Assembly (NCBI RefSeq): GCF_900324475.1
Contig: NZ_LT992502.1
Coordinates: forward strand, 2,914,001-2,978,000
Length of the DNA: 64,000 nt
Direction: 5' to 3'
Origin: Enterobacter bugandensis
GTDB taxonomy: Bacteria; Pseudomonadota; Gammaproteobacteria; Enterobacterales; Enterobacteriaceae
Part shown: one piece after another, positions 59,526 through 64,000 of the stretch
Numbering within the stretch: the first letter of the stretch is position 1
Layout: each line of letters begins with the position of its first letter
Translations under genes and position numbers: made by a program
The notes under the pieces: model-generated
What the model was told of the DNA's origin: nothing
Database searches by the model: none
The model's input: the letters and a program-made list of their open reading frames with translations, nothing else

Positions 59526-60895
59526 TGACCGCACGCCTTACCCGCTGGCTCACCACGCTCGACAACTTTGAGACGAAGATGGCGCAACTGCCATCTGTTC
59601 GTCGTTATGGGCGACTGACGCGCGCCACCGGTCTGGTACTGGAGGCCACCGGCCTGCAGCTTCCCCTGGGTGCGACCTGCGTCATTGAGCGTCAGGATGG
59701 GCAGGAAACGCGTGAAGTGGAAAGCGAAGTGGTCGGGTTTAACGGCCAGCGCCTGTTCCTGATGCCGCTTGAAGAGGTGGAAGGCATACTGCCCGGCGCG
59801 CGCGTTTACGCCAAAAACATCAGCGGCGACGGGCTGCAAAGCGGGAAACAGCTGCCGCTTGGCCCTGCCCTGCTCGGCCGCGTGCTGGACGGCAGCGGGA
59901 AGCCGCTGGATGGCCTGCCCGCGCCGGACACCACCGAAACCGGCGCGCTGATTACCCAGCCGTTCAACCCCCTGCAGCGTACCCCTATTGAGCACGTGCT
60001 GGATACCGGCGTGCGTCCGATTAACGCCCTGCTCACCGTAGGGCGCGGACAGCGCATGGGCCTGTTCGCCGGTTCCGGCGTCGGGAAATCCGTCCTGCTC
60101 GGCATGATGGCGCGCTATACCCAGGCCGACGTGATCGTCGTGGGGCTGATCGGCGAGCGTGGTCGCGAAGTAAAAGACTTTATTGAAAATATTCTGGGTG
60201 CGGAAGGCCGCGCCCGCTCGGTGGTGATCGCCGCGCCGGCGGACGTGTCGCCGCTGCTGCGTATGCAGGGTGCCGCCTACGCCACCCGTATCGCCGAAGA
60301 TTTTCGTGACCGCGGCAAGCACGTGCTGCTGATCATGGACTCCCTCACCCGCTACGCGATGGCGCAGCGTGAAATTGCGCTGGCCATCGGCGAGCCGCCG
60401 GCCACCAAAGGCTATCCGCCTTCGGTCTTCGCCAAACTTCCGGCGCTGGTAGAGCGTGCGGGGAACGGCATCAGCGGCGGCGGCTCCATCACCGCGTTCT
60501 ATACGGTGCTGACCGAGGGCGACGACCAGCAGGACCCGATTGCCGACTCCGCGCGCGCGATCCTGGACGGCCATATCGTGCTGTCGCGCCGCCTGGCCGA
60601 AGCCGGGCACTACCCGGCAATTGATATTGAAGCGTCCATCAGCCGTGCGATGACGGCATTGATTACCGAGAAGCACTACGCCCGCGTGCGTAACTTCAAA
60701 CAACTGCTTTCCAGCTTCCAGCGCAACCGCGATCTGGTCAGCGTGGGGGCGTATGCCAAAGGCAGCGACCCGATGCTCGACAAGGCGATTAGCCTGTGGC
60801 CGCAGCTGGAGGCGTTTTTACAACAGGGCATTTTTGAGCGTGCCGACTGGGAAGATTCAATCCAGGCGCTGGAGCTAATTTTCCCGCAGGTGTAA
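59525..60895 (+). CDS. fliI: Flagellum-specific export ATPase FliI
   Basis: A 456-residue ATPase (E. coli 457) related to the F1 beta subunit. Walker A is the FAGSGVGKS loop near residue 183, Walker [19 protein letters not shown] near 270, and the catalytic Glu lies in GERGREV near residue 210. It forms a hexamer at the type III export gate with FliH and FliJ. The start overlaps the fliH stop (TGATG). An antisense open frame across fliH-fliI is a GC artefact. Confidence 0.97.
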
Positions 60896-60916
60896 CACAG
60901 GTGGAGGGCGAAGGTC

Positions 60917-61360
60917 ATGGCGCAAAACAGCGCGTTATCAACGCTGAAAGATCTGGCTGAAAAAGAAGTTGATGATGCCGCATTGCAGCTTGGCGCAATG
61001 CGACGCGGGTGCCAGCAGGCTGAAGAACAGTTGAAGATGTTAATCGACTATCAGCATGAATATCGCACCAACCTCAATACCGATATGACGCAGGGCATTG
61101 GCAGCCAGCGCTGGATTAACTATCAGCAGTTTATCCAGACGCTTGAGAAGGCGATAGAGCAGCACCGCCAGCAGCTAAACCAGTGGACCCAAAAAGTCGA
61201 TACCGCGCTGAATTTCTGGCGCGAGAAAAAACAGCGGCTGCAGGCCTGGCAGACCTTACAGGACCGGCAGATTGCAGCCTCGACCCTGGCGGAAAACCGC
61301 CTGGATCAGAAGAAAATGGATGAGTTTGCCCAGCGCGCATCAATGAGGAAACCGGAATGA
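60917..61360 (+). CDS. fliJ: Flagellar export protein FliJ
   Basis: A 147-residue coiled-coil protein (E. coli 147), the central stalk of the FliI hexamer and escort for export chaperones. Nearly the whole length is helical heptads ([50 protein letters not shown]). It overlaps fliK by 4 bases. Confidence 0.95.
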   Translation: MAQNSALSTLKDLAEKEVDDAALQLGAMRRGCQQAEEQLKMLIDYQHEYRTNLNTDMTQGIGSQRWINYQQFIQTLEKAIEQHRQQLNQWTQKVDTALNFWREKKQRLQAWQTLQDRQIAASTLAENRLDQKKMDEFAQRASMRKPE

Positions 61361-62589
61361 TCACACTGCAACAACTGCTGATGAGCGACAGCGACCCGTC
61401 AGGCGGGATGCAAACAGGGAAAGGCACCGAGGGTGCACAGGACTTCCTCTCCCTGCTGGCGGGCGCCCTGACGGATGCAACGGGCAAGGGCAACGATGCG
61501 CCGCTCACCCTGGCGGATCTGAAAGCCGCCGGCAGCAAGCTGTCGAAGGTCGCGCAGGAGGCCAAAGGCGATACCGCTCTGCAGGCCAAAATTGCCGACC
61601 TGCTCTCGCGTCAGCCTGCGTTGAATGGCGTTGAAACGTCGGAGTCCGCGCCGCTTGAAACGTTGGTCTCCGGGCTGGTACCGCTGTCAAAGGGCGACGC
61701 GCTTAAGACGCTCACCGCGGCCAACGGTAAAGATGACGCTAAAACCGAGCTGAGCGAAGAAGAGCTGGCGGGGCTAAGCGCGCTGATGGCGATGCTGCCG
61801 CACCAGCAGACGACCGCCTCTCGTGCGGCAGGCATCGACGGCGTTCACGCCACCTCGGCGCTGAGTTCAGCAACGCTTTCGCAAAACGGTGCGGGACAGC
61901 CGCCGTCCCTGAACGCGCCTGCGGGAAGCCATGATAAAGCGCAGCTTTCTGCGTCCTATCAGAGCCAGGCGAAGAACAACGTTCCGGATCTCGCCGCCAA
62001 CGCGCCAGCCACACCGGTCGTGGCCGCAGCCGCTGAGAAACAGGACTTCGCCAGCGCCTCTTCGTCATCTTCGCCGACCGCTACCCTGGCGCCGATTATC
62101 TCCAGCCATGCGGCCAGCCAGCCTGCCGCTACCGTTGCCACCGCCCCGGTGCTAAGCCAGCCTCTGGGCACACATGAATGGCAGCAGTCCCTGAGCCAGC
62201 ACATCACCCTGTTCACTAAGCAGGGCCAGCAGACGGCGGAGCTGCGCCTGCACCCGGAGGATCTGGGCCAGGTGCAAATCTCGCTGAAGCTGGACGATAA
62301 TCAGGCACAGCTGCAGATGGTCTCTGCGCACAGCCACGTACGCGCGGCGCTGGAAGCCGCGCTGCCGGTCCTGCGGACCTCGCTGGCGGAGAACGGCATT
62401 CAGCTTTCTCAAAGCAGCGTCAGCAGCGAGAGCTTTGCCGGGCAACAACAGTCTTCATCCCAGCAGCACCATGCTTCACGCCCGGGCCAGCACGGCGGTT
62501 TTAATGAAGAGAGCGATGAGCTCCTGCCGACCCCAGCCGCCCTGCAATCCGCGGCGCGCGGTAACGGTGCCGTAGACATCTTCGCCTAA
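61357..62589 (+). CDS. fliK: Flagellar hook-length control protein FliK
   Basis: A 410-residue secreted ruler protein (E. coli 375, Salmonella 405). It measures hook length and switches export specificity through FlhB. The N-terminal ruler part is Ala/Ser/Thr/Pro-rich and variable; the C-terminal switch domain (about 270-370) contains [30 protein letters not shown] (a landmark) and [20 protein letters not shown]. It is last of fliFGHIJK; an inverted repeat follows before fliL. Confidence 0.95.
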   Translation: MITLQQLLMSDSDPSGGMQTGKGTEGAQDFLSLLAGALTDATGKGNDAPLTLADLKAAGSKLSKVAQEAKGDTALQAKIADLLSRQPALNGVETSESAPLETLVSGLVPLSKGDALKTLTAANGKDDAKTELSEEELAGLSALMAMLPHQQTTASRAAGIDGVHATSALSSATLSQNGAGQPPSLNAPAGSHDKAQLSASYQSQAKNNVPDLAANAPATPVVAAAAEKQDFASASSSSSPTATLAPIISSHAASQPAATVATAPVLSQPLGTHEWQQSLSQHITLFTKQGQQTAELRLHPEDLGQVQISLKLDDNQAQLQMVSAHSHVRAALEAALPVLRTSLAENGIQLSQSSVSSESFAGQQQSSSQQHHASRPGQHGGFNEESDELLPTPAALQSAARGNGAVDIFA

Positions 62590-62603
62590 ACGCCAGAGGT
62601 AGC

Positions 62604-62658
62604 GTGATTATCCCCGTCTTTTCCACGCTTTGACGACGGCAGGACACGGGATAATCAC
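62604..62658. promoter_or_regulatory. Long inverted repeat between fliK and fliL
   Basis: GTGATTATCCCCGT (62604-62617) pairs with ACGGGATAATCAC (62646-62658) with one bulged C and a loop of about 28 bases. In RNA it could be a processing or attenuation structure, and in DNA an operator. fliL operons usually have their own promoter in this gap. Confidence 0.6.
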
Positions 62659-62695
62659 CTTATTAAGCTGTACCGAAACAGGAAGCTCGTATCAG

Positions 62696-63166
62696 ATGAC
62701 AGACTCCGCTATCACCAAAAAAAGCAAGCGTTCCATCTGGATCCCGCTGCTGGTGTTGATCACGCTCGCCGCCTGCGCTACCGCGGGCTATAGTTACTGG
62801 CGTATGCAGCAGGAACCTTCAACCGCTGCGGCCAAAGCCGAACCTGCCCCACCGCCGGCGCCGGTCTTTTTCCCTCTGGACACCTTCACCGTTAACCTCG
62901 GTGATGCGGATCGCGTGCTGTATGTCGGTATTACGCTGCGCCTGAAGGACGAAGCAACCCGCGCGCGCCTGAACGATTATCTGCCGGAAGTGCGTAGCCG
63001 CCTTCTCCTGCTGTTTTCTCGTCAGGACGCCTCCGCGCTGGCTACCGACGTGGGTAAGCAAAAGCTGGTCGACGCCATCAAGCAGACGCTGGCCACCCCG
63101 CTGGTAAACGGTCAACCTAAGCAGGAAGTCACTGACGTTCTGTACACAGCCTTTATTCTGCGGTAA
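62696..63166 (+). CDS. fliL: Flagellar basal body-associated protein FliL
   Basis: A 156-residue inner-membrane protein (E. coli 154) with a single helix near residues 14-35 and a periplasmic domain ([23 protein letters not shown]...[17 protein letters not shown]). It surrounds stator units and supports motor torque, especially in swarming. The ATG at 62696 matches the E. coli N-terminus (AITKKSKR); the frame is open further upstream. It leads fliLMNOPQR and is 4 bases before fliM. Confidence 0.95.
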   Translation: MTDSAITKKSKRSIWIPLLVLITLAACATAGYSYWRMQQEPSTAAAKAEPAPPPAPVFFPLDTFTVNLGDADRVLYVGITLRLKDEATRARLNDYLPEVRSRLLLLFSRQDASALATDVGKQKLVDAIKQTLATPLVNGQPKQEVTDVLYTAFILR

Positions 63167-63170
63167 CGAC

Positions 63171-64000
63171 ATGGGCGACAGTATTCTTTCTCAGGCAGAA
63201 ATCGACGCGCTGCTTAACGGCGACAGCGATAAGAGTGACGACCCGCAACCGGGTCTCACTGGCGACGATAATATTCGTCCTTACGATCCCAATACCCAGC
63301 GTCGCGTGGTACGTGAACGTCTGCAGGCGCTGGAGATCATTAACGAACGTTTTGCACGTCAGTTCCGTATGGGGCTGTTTAACCTGCTGCGTCGTAGCCC
63401 GGATATCACGGTCGGTGCGATCCGCATCCAGCCGTATCATGAGTTTGCCCGCAACCTGCCGGTGCCAACCAACCTTAACCTGATTCATCTGAAGCCGCTG
63501 CGCGGCACCGGTCTGGTGGTGTTTTCCCCAAGCCTGGTGTTCATCGCGGTGGATAACCTGTTCGGCGGCGACGGGCGTTTTCCGACCAAAGTGGAAGGTC
63601 GTGAATTTACCCACACCGAGCAGCGCGTCATTAACCGCATGCTGAAGCTGGCGCTGGAATCCTACAGCGACGCGTGGAAAGCGATTAACCCGCTGGAAGT
63701 GGAGTACGTCCGTTCTGAGATGCAGGTGAAATTTACCAATATCACCACCTCCCCGAACGATATCGTCGTCAATACGCCGTTCCACGTGGAGATCGGTAAC
63801 CTGACCGGTGAGTTCAATATCTGCCTGCCGTTCAGCATGATTGAACCGCTGCGCGAGCTGCTGGTTAACCCGCCGCTGGAGAACTCACGCAACGAAGATC
63901 AGAACTGGCGTGAAAACCTGGTGCGCCAGGTGCAGCACTCGCAGCTGGAGCTGGTGGCGAACTTTGCCGACATTTCGATGCGGTTATCCCAGATCCTGAA
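63171..64000 (+). CDS. fliM: Flagellar motor switch protein FliM (3' end beyond the window)
   Basis: The first 276 codons of FliM (E. coli 334 residues); the gene runs off the right edge. The N-terminal CheY-P-binding peptide is present (GDSILSQAEIDALLNGD), as is the middle CheC-like domain with NLRRSP-type and GLVVFSPSLVFIAVDNLFGGDGRF segments. It forms the C-ring with FliG and FliN. The start at 63171 lies four bases after fliL with a weak ribosome site. Confidence 0.96.
   Translation, partial: MGDSILSQAEIDALLNGDSDKSDDPQPGLTGDDNIRPYDPNTQRRVVRERLQALEIINERFARQFRMGLFNLLRRSPDITVGAIRIQPYHEFARNLPVPTNLNLIHLKPLRGTGLVVFSPSLVFIAVDNLFGGDGRFPTKVEGREFTHTEQRVINRMLKLALESYSDAWKAINPLEVEYVRSEMQVKFTNITTSPNDIVVNTPFHVEIGNLTGEFNICLPFSMIEPLRELLVNPPLENSRNEDQNWRENLVRQVQHSQLELVANFADISMRLSQIL

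Overview
The window is chromosomal DNA of an enteric gammaproteobacterium, best matched to Enterobacter or a close relative (Enterobacter cloacae complex, Lelliottia, Leclercia). The gene order follows the flagellar region II/III segment of the E. coli and Salmonella maps: motAB-cheAW, flhDC, uspC, otsAB, araFGH, ftnB, yecJ, azuC, yecR, ftnA, tyrP, yecA, three tRNAs, pgsA, uvrCY, sdiA, the tcy genes, fliAZ, fliC, fliDST, amyA, yedD, fliE and fliF-M. Most proteins have the same length as their E. coli orthologues. The species call is inference from synteny, since no ribosomal RNA gene is present.

Layout, left to right. 23-5250 (minus): an archaic (Csu-type) chaperone-usher pilus operon. 5682-6941 (plus): a dicarboxylate/amino-acid symporter behind a perfect CRP site. 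7047-12479 (minus): cheW, cheA, motB, motA, flhC, flhD. The receptor and cheRBYZ genes that follow cheW in E. coli are not in this window. 13275-19669: uspC, then trehalose synthesis (otsBA) and arabinose uptake (araFGH). 20457-27163: ferritins, a Dcu-type transporter, yecJ, the 27-residue AzuC with its RNA and two CRP sites, an RpiB-like isomerase, yecR, tyrP and yecA. 27579-32510: a five-gene LIV-type ABC transporter with a likely sigma-54 promoter. 32672-33485: a small CHAP-domain hydrolase plus a secreted DUF3828-like partner, read as a candidate effector-immunity pair. 33694-33988: tRNA-Leu, tRNA-Cys and tRNA-Gly.

34141-43676 holds pgsA, uvrC, uvrY, yecF, sdiA, the cystine/D-cysteine genes (tcyN, tcyL, dcyD, tcyJ), fliZ and fliA. 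43806-48528 holds fliB (flagellin lysine methylase), a very short fliC, and fliD, fliS and fliT. amyA and yedD follow. 50912-55024 is an AT-rich island of gtrA, gtrB, a large membrane glycosyltransferase and an acyltransferase, standing where E. coli has yedE/yedF. From 55612 to the right edge runs fliE (minus) and fliF-G-H-I-J-K-L-M (plus, fliM cut by the window end).

How the parts connect: FlhD4C2 (flhDC, with a perfect CRP site upstream) drives class 2 flagellar genes; a clear FlhDC box lies between fliE and fliF. FliA then drives class 3 genes; canonical sigma-28 promoters stand before fliC and fliD. The accessory content (pilus operon, symporter, LIV transporter, CHAP pair, glycosylation/acylation island) sits in the gaps of this conserved frame and concerns surface structure, nutrient uptake and probably competition. 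Most rho-independent terminators were read directly as stem-loops. No CRISPR array, insertion sequence or intact prophage was seen.
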